A stretch of DNA of 64,000 nt from Sphingomonas sp. SCN 67-18 (GTDB lineage Bacteria; Pseudomonadota; Alphaproteobacteria; Sphingomonadales; Sphingomonadaceae), in assembly GCF_001724715.1 (NCBI RefSeq), contig NZ_MEFG01000027.1, forward strand, positions 64,914-128,913. Reading direction: 5' to 3'. Below are positions 17,771-26,508 of this stretch, in pieces. The translations under genes and the position numbers were made by a program. How positions within the stretch are numbered: position 1 is the first letter of the stretch; every line of letters begins with the position of its first letter. The notes beneath the pieces were generated by a model. That model was not told the origin of the DNA and did no database searches. It worked only from the letters and a program-made list of their open reading frames with translations.

Positions 17771-18316
17771 ATGCATAATCTTCGACTGGCCGTCGCGGCC
17801 CTCGCCCCGCTGGCCCTGGCGGCATGCGGCGGCGCGGCCGACCAGCCCGGCAACGCCGCGGCCCCCGGCGCGCAAAGCCCGGCGGAGGCGGCGGCGTCCA
17901 TTGCGGTCAAGGCGGTGTTCGAACCCGGCCAGTGGGAATCGACCAGCGCCGTCACCGCCGTGTCGATGCCCGGTGCGCCCGCCGAGGTGACCAGGGCGAT
18001 GGTCGGCAAGACCACCGAGTTCAAGCATTGCATGACCGAGGCGGAGGCCAATCGCGAGCCGGGCGAGATATTCCGCAAGGGCGCGGGCGACGATTGCCAA
18101 TATGAGCGGTTCAACATCGCCGACGGCAAGATCGACGCGCTGATGCAGTGCAAGAGCAAGGACAGCGGCGCCGCGCTCTCCACCATCGAGATGGCGGGCA
18201 GCTATGACCGCACCAGCTATGCCGTGACCACCAGGATGAGCGTCGCCGGCCCCGGCGGCCAGACCATCGCGATGGAAGCCAAAGCCAATGGCCGGCGCAC
18301 CGGCGCCTGTTCCTGA
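17771..18316 (+). CDS. DUF3617 domain lipoprotein
   Basis: 181 residues from ATG 17771. Lipobox LAAC (Cys ~19) and short Ala/Gly linker, then the DUF3617 pattern [59 protein letters not shown] and [16 protein letters not shown], with four conserved Cys. Family function unknown; common and multicopy in sphingomonads. Likely periplasmic, membrane anchored. Confidence 0.88.
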   Translation: MHNLRLAVAALAPLALAACGGAADQPGNAAAPGAQSPAEAAASIAVKAVFEPGQWESTSAVTAVSMPGAPAEVTRAMVGKTTEFKHCMTEAEANREPGEIFRKGAGDDCQYERFNIADGKIDALMQCKSKDSGAALSTIEMAGSYDRTSYAVTTRMSVAGPGGQTIAMEAKANGRRTGACS

Positions 18317-18336
18317 ACCACGGGGAGGATGAAAGC

Positions 18337-18726
18337 ATGATCGGCTATTCAACCGTCGGCACCAACGACATCGACCGCGCCCGCGCCTTTTACGACGCGC
18401 TGCTCGGCCTCATGGGCGCCCGGCAGATCATGGTGATGCCGGATGAGCGCGGCTTCACCCTTTACGGCAACGGCCCCGGCAAGCCGATGTTCGCGGTCAC
18501 CGGCCCCTATGACGGGCGACCGGCGACGGCGGGCAACGGATCGATGGTGGCGCTGGCCGCCGACAGCCGCGAACAGGTCGACGCGCTGCACGCCCGCGCG
18601 CTGGAACTGGGCGGCGCGGACGAGGGCCAGCCGGGGCTGCGCGGCCCGGCGGGCGACCAGACATTCTACGGCGCCTATTTTCGCGATCCGGACGGCAACA
18701 AGCTCTGCGCCTTCAAGATCGGCTGA
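18337..18726 (+). CDS. VOC family protein (glyoxalase/bleomycin-resistance fold)
   Basis: 129 residues. Opening strand [22 protein letters not shown] and closing [20 protein letters not shown] are the paired beta-alpha-beta-beta-beta modules of the VOC superfamily. Candidate metal ligands are not all conserved, so lyase activity is uncertain. GGGAGG lies before the ATG; it starts 20 bases after the DUF3617 gene and may share its transcript. Confidence 0.88.
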   Translation: MIGYSTVGTNDIDRARAFYDALLGLMGARQIMVMPDERGFTLYGNGPGKPMFAVTGPYDGRPATAGNGSMVALAADSREQVDALHARALELGGADEGQPGLRGPAGDQTFYGAYFRDPDGNKLCAFKIG

Positions 18727-18747
18727 CCATCAACACAGGGGGATAAT

Positions 18748-20073
18748 ATGCGTGCCATCCATGTGCTCCTCGCCGCCACGGCGCTGATCGCCGCGCCCGC
18801 CGCCGCCGCGCCGGACTATCAGGCCGCGATCAAGGCGGATTACGACCAGTCGCTGGGCAAGCTGTTCGTCTGGTTCCACCAGAACCCGGAACTGTCGTTC
18901 AAGGAGGTGAACACCGCCGCGCGCATGGCAAAGGAACTGCGCGCCGTGCCCGGCATGGTGGTGACGGAGAAAGTGGGCGGCACCGGCGTGGTCGGCGTGC
19001 TCGCCAATGGCAGCGGGCCGACGGTGATGCTGCGCGCCGACATGGACGGGCTGCCGATCCTGGAGAATTCGGGCGTGCCCTATCCGTCCAGGGCGCGGCA
19101 GGTGGGCATTGACGGGGTGGATTCACCGGTGATGCACGCCTGCGGGCACGACACCCACATCACCGCCATGGTGGCGACGGCGCGGCGGCTGGCGGCGATG
19201 AAGGACCGTTGGCACGGCACCGTCGTCTTCGTCGTCCAGCCGGCCGAGGAGCGGGTGGGCGGCGCCGACGCGATGGTGAAGGACGGGCTCTACACCCGCT
19301 TCCCCAAGCCCGAATATGCGCTGGCCTTCCACGTCACGTCCGGGCTGGCGTCCGGCAAGGTGAGCGCGTCCGAGGGCATTCAATATTCCTCCGCCGACAG
19401 CGTCGACATCACCGTGCGGGGTGTCGGCACCCATGGCGCGTCGCCCAACCAGGGCAAGGACCCGGTCTATATCGGCTCGCAGATCGTCATCGCCCTGCAG
19501 GGGCTGATCAGCCGGGAGCGGCCTCCGCTGAAACCGGGCGTGATCACCGTCGGCTCCTTCCATGCCGGGCAGAAGCACAACATCATCTCCGACGAGGCGA
19601 AGCTGCAGATCACCGTGCGCGCCAATGACGAGCAGACGCGCGCGGAGCTGCTCGCCGGGATCAAGCGGATCGCCGAGAATGTCGGCCGGATGAACGGCCT
19701 GCCGGAAGACCGGCTGCCCATCGTCAGGAACAGCGAGGGCACGCCGACGACCATCAACGACGGCGCGCTCGCCCGCCGGCTGAACGCGACGCTGACCCGC
19801 GAGCTGGGCGCGGCGGCGGTCGAGCCGTTCGTGCAGGAAGGGATGGGCGCGGAAGACTTCGCCTATTTCGTCCAGCCGGAGAGCGGCGTGAAAGGCTATT
19901 ATTTCGCGGTGGGCGGCACGCCGCAGGCGGTGATCGATGCCGCCGCCAGGGGCGGCCCGCCCATTCCGCCGCACCATTCGCCGGTCTTCTGGGTGGACCC
20001 GGAACCGGCCATCGTCACCGGCGCGACCGCGATGACCGCCGCCGTGATCGACCTGCTGGGGCCGTCAAGCTAG
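18748..20073 (+). CDS. M20 family metallopeptidase / amidohydrolase (exported)
   Basis: 441 residues with a signal peptide (~1-21, APAAAA). Zn-site motifs of the M20D (IAA-amino acid hydrolase-like) group: MLRADMDGLPI (~95), HACGHDTHITAM (~130), VVFVVQPAEERVGGADAMV with catalytic Glu (~165-170), HVTSGLASG, and GAEDFAYFV near the C-terminus. Hydrolyses an N-acyl amino acid or peptide amide; the exact substrate is unknown, and export suggests scavenging in the periplasm. Confidence 0.92.
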   Translation: MRAIHVLLAATALIAAPAAAAPDYQAAIKADYDQSLGKLFVWFHQNPELSFKEVNTAARMAKELRAVPGMVVTEKVGGTGVVGVLANGSGPTVMLRADMDGLPILENSGVPYPSRARQVGIDGVDSPVMHACGHDTHITAMVATARRLAAMKDRWHGTVVFVVQPAEERVGGADAMVKDGLYTRFPKPEYALAFHVTSGLASGKVSASEGIQYSSADSVDITVRGVGTHGASPNQGKDPVYIGSQIVIALQGLISRERPPLKPGVITVGSFHAGQKHNIISDEAKLQITVRANDEQTRAELLAGIKRIAENVGRMNGLPEDRLPIVRNSEGTPTTINDGALARRLNATLTRELGAAAVEPFVQEGMGAEDFAYFVQPESGVKGYYFAVGGTPQAVIDAAARGGPPIPPHHSPVFWVDPEPAIVTGATAMTAAVIDLLGPSS

Positions 20074-20115
20074 CGGAAGGGCCGCCACCGGTGCTTCCCG
20101 GCGGCACGCCCCCGG

Positions 20116-21324
20116 TCACTCCATCGCGCGCACGGCGGGCGTATCGAGACAGCGCAGCACCTCCGCCCGGTCGCGCTCCGGCATGGCGACCGGCTCCGGC
20201 GGGCGGCGGATAGCGGCGAGAGGCGCGATGGCGATAGGCCGTCCGATCACCGCCGCATCGAACGTCCTGCCGGGCCGGTTGTGGGTGATGAGGCTGCAAT
20301 CGAGCGCCGCCTTCAACAGGCGCGGCGGCGTGTCATACGCCTCGAACGAGAGCCGGAACGTGCCCCAGTGGATGGGGATGGCCGTCTGCGCGTCCAGCCG
20401 GCGGAACACCTCCACCGCGTCGACCGGGCCGATATGGCTGCCGGTTTCCATCGATCCGGGGGAAAAGCGGAATGCGCCGATGGGGATGATCGCCAGCCGC
20501 ACCGGGCCGATCCGCGCGGCCTCCGCCGGCCATTGCATGTCGCCCGCCCCGGTATCGCCCGCGAAGAAGATATTGCCGCCCGGCAGGGTGATGGTGAAGC
20601 TGCTCCACAGCGCGCGGTTGCGGTCCGTGAACCAGCGCGACCCCCAATGATGGTTGCGGGTGACGACCACGTCGATGCCGGGCCGGACGCTGACCCGCTG
20701 GCCCCAATCCGCCGCCACCGCCCTGGCGCCCGCGCCCGCGATCACCGCATCATTGCCGAGGCTGGTGACGATCAGCGGCTTGTCCCGCTCCCACAGCCGT
20801 TTCAGCGTATCGAGATCGAGATGGTCGTAATGATTGTGGCTGACGATGACGACGTCGATCTTCGGCAGGTCCTGGAAGCGGACGCCGGGCGCCGTCACCC
20901 GTTTCGGCCCCACAAGGCCGAACGGGCCGGCGCGCTCGCTCCAGATCGGGTCGGTCAGGATGTTCAGGCCCTGCGTCTGCACCAGCACGGTGGCATGGCC
21001 GATCCAGGTGGCGACCATCTGCTCCCCCTCCACCCGCGCGGCCGGGCGGGTCTGGGTGACGGGCACGGTTTGCGGCCAGGCCGGGCGATCGTCATTGCCG
21101 GTGATCCAGCGGAGCAGGAAGCCGCCCCGGCTGCGGCCGCCGGGCGGACGGGCCATGTCGTCGCCATCGGGGTTGAAGAAGCGCGCGCCGTCATAATGGC
21201 CGCTCACCGGCCCGCGATAATAGATGCGGTCGAGAAAGGGCGGCGCCAGCACGATCGCCAGGCAGAGCGCGACGATCAGCACGAACAGGGTGACGCCAAT
21301 GACACGCAGGACTGGTTTCAGCAC
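20116..21324 (-). CDS. MBL-fold metallo-hydrolase (NAPE-PLD-like), membrane-anchored
   Basis: 402 residues. An N-terminal hydrophobic helix (~8-30) anchors it. The core has WIGHATVLVQTQGLNILTDPIW, the zinc motif SHNHYDHLD (~170), FFAGDTGAGDM and a late His in IPIHWGTFRLSFEAYDTPP, as in NAPE-PLD-type and UlaG-like beta-lactamase-fold enzymes. Possible phospholipase D-like or other lipid hydrolase; substrate unproven. Convergent with the M20 peptidase gene. Confidence 0.88.
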   Translation of the reverse strand: MLKPVLRVIGVTLFVLIVALCLAIVLAPPFLDRIYYRGPVSGHYDGARFFNPDGDDMARPPGGRSRGGFLLRWITGNDDRPAWPQTVPVTQTRPAARVEGEQMVATWIGHATVLVQTQGLNILTDPIWSERAGPFGLVGPKRVTAPGVRFQDLPKIDVVIVSHNHYDHLDLDTLKRLWERDKPLIVTSLGNDAVIAGAGARAVAADWGQRVSVRPGIDVVVTRNHHWGSRWFTDRNRALWSSFTITLPGGNIFFAGDTGAGDMQWPAEAARIGPVRLAIIPIGAFRFSPGSMETGSHIGPVDAVEVFRRLDAQTAIPIHWGTFRLSFEAYDTPPRLLKAALDCSLITHNRPGRTFDAAVIGRPIAIAPLAAIRRPPEPVAMPERDRAEVLRCLDTPAVRAME

Positions 21325-21440
21325 GCCGGGCCCTCTCCGCTTCGGTCAGCCCGCATAGCGGAGATGCCGGGGGGAAGGAAACGCCCGATCTGCAAAATCG
21401 ATGCGGCGGCGCGCCCGCGCGGCGCGGGCGGCGCACCGGG

Positions 21441-22967
21441 TCAGGCGTTTTCCAGCAGCTTCTCGCGCGCGATCTTGTCCCGCCACACCAGCGGGGCGAG
21501 GTGGTGGACACTGTCCCCCGCCGCGTCCACGGCGACGGTGACCGGCATGTCCCGCACCTCGAATTCGTAGATCGCCTCCATGCCGAGATCGGCAAAGCCG
21601 ACCACCTTCGACCCCTTGATCGCGCGCGCGACGAGATAGGCCGCGCCGCCAACCGCCATCAGATAGGCGCTCTTGTGATCGCGGATCGCATCTATGGCCA
21701 TCGGCCCGCGCTCCGCCTTGCCGACCATGGCGAGCAGGCCGTTCTCCAGCATCATGCGGGTGAACTTGTCCATGCGGGTGGCGGTGGTGGGGCCGGCCGG
21801 ACCGACCACTTCCTCGCCCACCGGATCGACCGGGCCGACATAATAGATGACGCGGCCGGCGAATTCGACCGGCAGCGGCTCGCCCGCGTCGAGCATGTCC
21901 TTGATCCGCTTGTGCGCGGCGTCGCGGCCGGTGAGCATCTTGCCGTTGAGCAGCAGGCGGTCGCCATGCTTCCAGCTTTGCACCAGCTCCGGCGTCAGCG
22001 CGTCCAGATCGACGCGCTTCGCTTCCTTGGACGGGGTCCAGCTGACGTCCGGCCAGTCCGCCAGGTCAGGCGTTTCGAGAAAGGCCGGGCCGGACCCGTC
22101 GAGGGTGAAATGGGCGTGGCGGGTGGCCGCGCAATTGGGGATCATCGCGATCGGCTTCGACGCGGCATGGGTCGGCCAGTCGAGGATCTTGACGTCGAGG
22201 ATGGTGGCGAGGCCGCCCAGCCCCTGCGCGCCGATGCCCAGCGCGTTGACCTTGTCGAACAGTTCGATCCGCAGTTCCTCGATCCTGTTTTGCGGCCCGC
22301 GCTGCTTGAGCTGCGCCATGTCGATCGGCGCCATCAGACTTTCCTTGGCCAACAGCACCGCCTTTTCGGCGGTGCCGCCGATGCCGATGCCCAGCATGCC
22401 CGGCGGGCACCAGCCGGCGCCCATTTGCGGCACCATCTCCAGCACCCAGTCGACAATCGAATCCGACGGGTTGAGCATCTTGAACTTGGACTTGTTTTCC
22501 GATCCGCCGCCCTTGGCCGCCACGTCGATCGACACGGTCGCGCCCGGCACCATTTCGACATGCAGGACGGACGGCGTGTTGTCGCGCGTGTTCTGCCGGG
22601 TAAAGGCGGGATCGCTGAGGATCGAGGCGCGCAACGGGTTTTCCGGGTTGCGATAGGCGCGGCGGACGCCTTCATCGACGACCTGCTGCAGGCTGCGGTC
22701 GCTGACCAGCCGGCAGTCCTGCCCCCATTTCACAAAGATGGTGACGATACCGGTATCCTGGCAGATCGGCCGGTGGCCCTCGGCGCACATGCGGCTGTTG
22801 GTGAGGATCTGCGCGATGGCGTCCTTGGCCGCGGGGGATTTTTCCGCCTCATAGGCGACGCCCAGCGCGCGGATATAATCCATGGGGTGATAGTAGCTGA
22901 TGAACTGCAGCGCGTCGGCAACGCTGTCGATCAGGTCGGCTTCGGTAATGTCGGTGGTCAAGGTCAC
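21441..22967 (-). CDS. fumA: Fumarate hydratase class I
   Basis: 508 residues from a GTG at 22967; the frame is open further upstream but that part has no family match. Class I, iron-sulfur type: MCAEGHRPICQDTGIVTIF (~60-78), GGGSENKSKF, MGAGWCPPGMLGIGIGG and NCAATRHAHF, with cluster cysteines in the first, third and fourth of these. The C-terminal beta domain contains GKMLTGRDAAHKRI and VGPAGPTTATRMDKFTRMML. Converts fumarate to malate in the TCA cycle. The closely related L(+)-tartrate dehydratase is less likely because both domains are in one chain. Confidence 0.95.
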   Translation of the reverse strand: MTLTTDITEADLIDSVADALQFISYYHPMDYIRALGVAYEAEKSPAAKDAIAQILTNSRMCAEGHRPICQDTGIVTIFVKWGQDCRLVSDRSLQQVVDEGVRRAYRNPENPLRASILSDPAFTRQNTRDNTPSVLHVEMVPGATVSIDVAAKGGGSENKSKFKMLNPSDSIVDWVLEMVPQMGAGWCPPGMLGIGIGGTAEKAVLLAKESLMAPIDMAQLKQRGPQNRIEELRIELFDKVNALGIGAQGLGGLATILDVKILDWPTHAASKPIAMIPNCAATRHAHFTLDGSGPAFLETPDLADWPDVSWTPSKEAKRVDLDALTPELVQSWKHGDRLLLNGKMLTGRDAAHKRIKDMLDAGEPLPVEFAGRVIYYVGPVDPVGEEVVGPAGPTTATRMDKFTRMMLENGLLAMVGKAERGPMAIDAIRDHKSAYLMAVGGAAYLVARAIKGSKVVGFADLGMEAIYEFEVRDMPVTVAVDAAGDSVHHLAPLVWRDKIAREKLLENA

Positions 22968-23265
22968 GGTTCCGCGCGCAGATGAATGTCGCGGCCCCCT
23001 TAGAACCATTTTGCGGGCCGTGGAAACAGTTGACCGGCAGGAATATTCGCGGCCGCCGCCACGCGGCCGGGTACGCGAGTCCCGCAACGAAACGCCTGCC
23101 CGGAAAATATTCCCGCAGGCGGATGGCCCGTTTTCATGGTTTCCGTCGCCTTAATCATTGACGGGCATCGACAGCCGAAGGGGCACCATGCGGGTTTGGG
23201 GACCGGCCTGGCGGCAAGGCCGGATGCGGGTGACCCGTACCGTAAGTATCTGAAGGGGCTATATT
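22968..23265. other. Intergenic region between fumarase and PEP-CTERM gene
   Basis: About 300 bases of divergent promoter space without a supported gene. It ends with GAAGGGGCTATATT, the ribosome site of the PEP-CTERM gene. I see no hairpin terminator or clear operator. Confidence 0.5.
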
Positions 23266-23967
23266 ATGAACTGGATAGGTTTTTCATCCCGTGTCGCGCT
23301 GACCGGGCTGGCGGGATTTGCGGCGAGCGCCGCGCTGGCCGCGCCGGTCTATCTCAACAAGGACAATATCACCGTCAAGCTGGGGTCCAGCCACGACGCC
23401 GCGGTGGCCGCCAACCCGACCTACGGCCCGTTCAACGACGTCAAGATCGCCGATGCTCTGGAAAACATCATCGACGCGCCGACCGCGACCGCGCTTGAAA
23501 ACCACAGCTCGGGCGGCAACGGCACCCATATCTGGGTGATCGGCACGCCGCTTGAGCTCGAATTCGATTTCCTCGCCGAATATGACCTGACGACACTGCA
23601 TTTCTGGAATTATTATACCGAGCAATATGACGTCGACAGCATCCTGTTCACCTTCTACGACGCGAGCCGCACCCTCGTCGGATCGCTGGAGGAGGAACCC
23701 CGGCTGGGCAATATGACCAGCGGCGGTCCCATCATCCCGGAACATTACACGCTGAATTTCCCCAGCCGCGTCCGTTATGTGAACGCCGTGCTGAAGGGCA
23801 GCAACGGGCATGTCGATTACAACAATATCGGCTTCACGGCGGAATTGTCGCCGCCGCTGAACGCGGTTCCCGAACCGGCGAGCTGGGCGATGCTGATCGC
23901 CGGTTTCGGGCTGGCCGGCAGCGCGATCCGCCGGCGGCGCGCGGGCGGACGGATGGTCACCGCCTGA
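23266..23967 (+). CDS. Exported PEPxxWA-CTERM sorting-domain protein
   Basis: 233 residues. Signal peptide (~1-25, ASAALAAP), then a beta-rich domain (HIWVIGTPLELEFDFLAEYD, TLHFWNYYTEQYDVDS) resembling a carbohydrate-binding or discoidin-like sandwich. The C-terminus is the sorting signal VPEPASWAMLIAGFGLAG followed by RRRR, which is recognised by an exosortase (family knowledge). Probably surface-attached or secreted with exopolysaccharide. GAAGGGG lies before the ATG. Confidence 0.92.
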   Translation: MNWIGFSSRVALTGLAGFAASAALAAPVYLNKDNITVKLGSSHDAAVAANPTYGPFNDVKIADALENIIDAPTATALENHSSGGNGTHIWVIGTPLELEFDFLAEYDLTTLHFWNYYTEQYDVDSILFTFYDASRTLVGSLEEEPRLGNMTSGGPIIPEHYTLNFPSRVRYVNAVLKGSNGHVDYNNIGFTAELSPPLNAVPEPASWAMLIAGFGLAGSAIRRRRAGGRMVTA

Positions 23968-24087
23968 CCGGCGCATGGCCGCATCGATGCCTTCCGGGTC
24001 GTCGGGCGGCAGCGCCCGCCCGGACGGCATGATGGATGAAGCGGGGAGGGTAGCGGCGGCGGCAGGCCGTCATGCCCTCCCCGTTCG

Positions 24088-24753
24088 TCATTCCTGCGGG
24101 AACATGTCCGCATAGGGTTCGGCTTCCTTCAGCACACGCGCGAAGGAAGGGCGCGCGGTCAGCCGGGCCAGATAGGCCGCGAGATGGGGAAAGCGCCCCG
24201 CCATGGGCTGCACCCTGTCGGCATAGCTGAGCGCGGGGGCCGCCGCGCAGTCGGCAAGCGAGAAGCGCGCCCCCGCCGCCCAGAGCCGGGTCTCCATTTC
24301 CCCGTCAAGCCAGCGATAGGCGGTGTCGATGAGCGTCCGGGCCTGCGCCACGCCATAGGGGTCGCGCGCATGGGCGGGCCGGATGCGGTTGAACACGATG
24401 GCCTGCATCGGCGTCATTACATAATTGTCGAAGAAGCGGTCCCGCATCCGCACGTCCAGCGCGGCGGCGGGGTCCGCCGGCAGCAGGTGCAGCGGGCCGC
24501 CATGGCGCAGGTCGATATATTCGATGATGACGCTGCTCTCGGCGATGGTCCGGCCTTCGTCGCGCAGCACCGGAAACCGCCCGATCGGCCACAGCGCATG
24601 CAGCTCCCGCGCGGTGCCGGTGTCTTCCGGCGCGAGCAGCCGGTAATCGAACGGCATCCCCAACTCATAAAAGGCGGTCAGCACCTTCCAGCAATAGGAG
24701 GACAGCGGATGTGCGTAGAGAATGAGGATCGGCGCACCGCCCTGCAAGGTCAT
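24088..24753 (-). CDS. Glutathione S-transferase family protein
   Basis: 221 residues. N-terminal thioredoxin-like GST domain (LILYAHPLSSYCWKVLTAFYE, GRFPVLRDEGRTIAESSVII, with the SNAIL/TRAIL-type ES after the cis-Pro) and an all-helical C-terminal domain (FSLADCAAAPALSYADRV). Ser/Cys near residues 19-21 could be catalytic. Substrate unknown. Its ATG overlaps the stop of the preceding small gene (ATGA), so they are coupled. Confidence 0.9.
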   Translation of the reverse strand: MTLQGGAPILILYAHPLSSYCWKVLTAFYELGMPFDYRLLAPEDTGTARELHALWPIGRFPVLRDEGRTIAESSVIIEYIDLRHGGPLHLLPADPAAALDVRMRDRFFDNYVMTPMQAIVFNRIRPAHARDPYGVAQARTLIDTAYRWLDGEMETRLWAAGARFSLADCAAAPALSYADRVQPMAGRFPHLAAYLARLTARPSFARVLKEAEPYADMFPQE

Positions 24754-25016
24754 GATCCCGATTTGGACTGCAAATTGGCGCCGCGGGCACGCTCAAAATC
24801 ATTCTGGTAGGCGCGGGCCTCTCCGTCCCACTGCGCCTGAGTTTTGCAGACCTTGTGCGGCATGCGGGATCCGGTAGTCGGCGTGCTCCGGCAAACAAGC
24901 TTTTCTGCGTCCTTTACGGATTTGCTGCCATCCGTATCGCCAAGACCTGCGGCGGAAGGCTGAGCGAAGGCGGTTGTGAGGGTGAAGGCCGTGATCAGCA
25001 TGATCATTTTCATCAT
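24750..25016 (-). CDS. Small exported protein of unknown function
   Basis: 88 residues from ATG 25016 (two adjacent ATGs, MMKMIMLITAFTLTTAFA) with a signal peptide ending near AQPSAAG. The mature part carries EKLVCRSTPTTGSRMPHKVC, a CxnC pattern I know from small sphingomonad periplasmic proteins, and an acidic/Arg helix at the end (QNDFERARG). Function unknown; forms a coupled pair with the GST gene. Confidence 0.72.
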   Translation of the reverse strand: MMKMIMLITAFTLTTAFAQPSAAGLGDTDGSKSVKDAEKLVCRSTPTTGSRMPHKVCKTQAQWDGEARAYQNDFERARGANLQSKSGS

Positions 25017-25134
25017 CGGGGCGCATCCTGATTTGGAAATTACGGCTAAATAGCTGATCTCGGGCATTGTCGCACAGGTTTTCATTGCGGCCATGCTTCA
25101 TTGCCTTGGCATGGGCATATGGACGGCGTAGCGC

Positions 25135-25295
25135 TGGCGCGCCGCCGCCGTCTACTCCCCGCTGGAGACGGCCGCGCTCAACGATGCGAACCCGCAGGCT
25201 GGGCTGGCCGATGCGCTGGACCGGACCAGCAAGGGAATCCCATCAACTGGATCGATGAGTTGCTGCCGTTGAACTGGACAATCACCTCCGCATAA
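25135..25295 (+). pseudogene. IS66-family transposase, C-terminal remnant (frameshifted)
   Basis: The forward strand reads RAAAVYSPLETAALNDANPQ in one frame and, after a shift near 25240, NPINWIDELLPLNW then a stop. These correspond to the end of IS66 TnpC transposases (typically ...AAAIYSLIETAKLN... and ...RLDELLPWNW). Only the last ~50 residues survive, with internal degradation. The element's other genes and inverted repeats are not seen. It marks an old insertion point next to atypical DNA. Confidence 0.75.
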
Positions 25296-25382
25296 GTTCT
25301 GATTGATGGTCGCGCCTTTAAACATCGTTGAGTTCCCGGCCTTGATATTCGATGGTCCCGATCGGGGCGATTTGACGGGAAG

Positions 25383-26045
25383 ATGCCAGTGGATCTCGAA
25401 GGCGTTTGGAAAATTCGCGAAGAAGAGGTGTATCCAGCCCTCTTTGGTCCCGTAAGCCGGGGTATTTTCCCGCTTACCCAAGAGATATTCTCCACATATT
25501 TCGGTCAGGCCGACATCGATCCCCGATGGCTCTTTCATGGGGTGTTCGAGTTCGCGCCGACGATCGCCCGTCAATCGTGGCTCTATGTGACATCGGGCTA
25601 TTCAAATCCATGGGACCAGGAGCCCGAGGATTATGATCCTATGGGAGAGTCCGGTGCCGGGGTCGAGTTCACGTTTTCCGTTTCAGAGCAAGGTGATTGG
25701 GCTATCCAGACTCTGCAGCGAATGCTCGCATTCGACCTTCTCTTGGGTGCTGGGCGCTTTCCAGGAGGTGATCGCATGTCGATGCACGATCGCGTTCCCC
25801 TGCGGGCACCACTCAACGGTCAACCAGATTGCAAGATCCGAAATCTGATGCTCGTTGAACGAGAGGATGGAGCGCAAGAGTTTTCGCTTCCGTCCGGTGA
25901 GGTCATTCTCGTTGGATTCACCAGCATGACTGACGCTGAACTGGCCTTCGCAAAGCAGCATGACTCGGCGGCGTTGATCGAGAAACTGCGCGCCGCCGGA
26001 TATCATCCGGTAACCAACCCACACCGCGATTCATTGCCCTTATAG
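25383..26045 (+). CDS. Suppressor of fused (SUFU) domain protein
   Basis: 220 residues. Matches bacterial SUFU-domain proteins: VYPALFGPVSRGIFPLTQE, DPRWLFHGVFEFAPTIARQS, WLYVTSGYSNPWD, GVEFTFSVSEQGDWAIQTLQ and LPSGEVILVGFTSMTDAELA. Bacterial roles are unknown; some occur as immunity-type proteins of toxin systems (family knowledge). Base composition is visibly lower in GC with less biased codons than neighbours, and it lies directly after an IS66 scar, so it was probably acquired horizontally. No toxin partner is visible beside it. Confidence 0.85.
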   Translation: MPVDLEGVWKIREEEVYPALFGPVSRGIFPLTQEIFSTYFGQADIDPRWLFHGVFEFAPTIARQSWLYVTSGYSNPWDQEPEDYDPMGESGAGVEFTFSVSEQGDWAIQTLQRMLAFDLLLGAGRFPGGDRMSMHDRVPLRAPLNGQPDCKIRNLMLVEREDGAQEFSLPSGEVILVGFTSMTDAELAFAKQHDSAALIEKLRAAGYHPVTNPHRDSLPL

Positions 26046-26508
26046 TCGGAAGGCACCCTGTCTCCCGCCTTTGGCCGGACGCTTGGCCAGCAGGCGCAAG
26101 ACGCCGAAGACCGGACGCTTGCACGCTTACGAACCGATCCGCTGTGGCGCGGCCGAAATTTTTTGTTCTTTATCCGTTCCCCTTGCCTTTCGAGAAGGCG
26201 AGGAAGGTCCGCGCGTCGCTGCGGTGCAGTAGCGTCCGGACGAGTCCGGGCAGCGACGAGGCGCTGCGCCCAGGCGCATTAGGCGCTTGCATCCGGACTC
26301 CAATAGGGCACTATTGATGGTGGCTTGGCCGGGGGGCAAACCCAAGGGCTAGTGGGGCGGCCGCATCGATCCTATATCGGAAGCGCCGCCCGCTGACCTG
26401 TGGAACATGGGGAAAAGGCGAATTTATCCGCCCGTTCCGCGCCCTTCGATGCTAGGATGGGGGTTCGCCCCCGAGTCGAACGTAAACGGAACAAAGCAGG
26501 GGCCGGTA
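26046..26508. other. Long non-coding stretch upstream of nrdA
   Basis: About 460 bases without a credible gene. It contains a T-rich run (AATTTTTTGTTCTTT near 26157) and an imperfect hairpin (CTTGCCTT / AAGGCGAG near 26184-26205). I see no NrdR box and no convincing cobalamin riboswitch. The right part should hold the nrdA promoter and leader; the left may be residue of the insertion that brought the SUFU gene. Confidence 0.5.

Noticed and set aside
18900-18920. Internal AAGGAGGTGA-like sites (also near 58880)
   Set aside because: They fall inside long verified coding regions and are not followed by a new start with coding potential.
26220-26400. Possible cobalamin riboswitch before nrdA
   Set aside because: No B12-box sequence and no convincing multi-stem fold by eye; class I reductases are also not usual targets.
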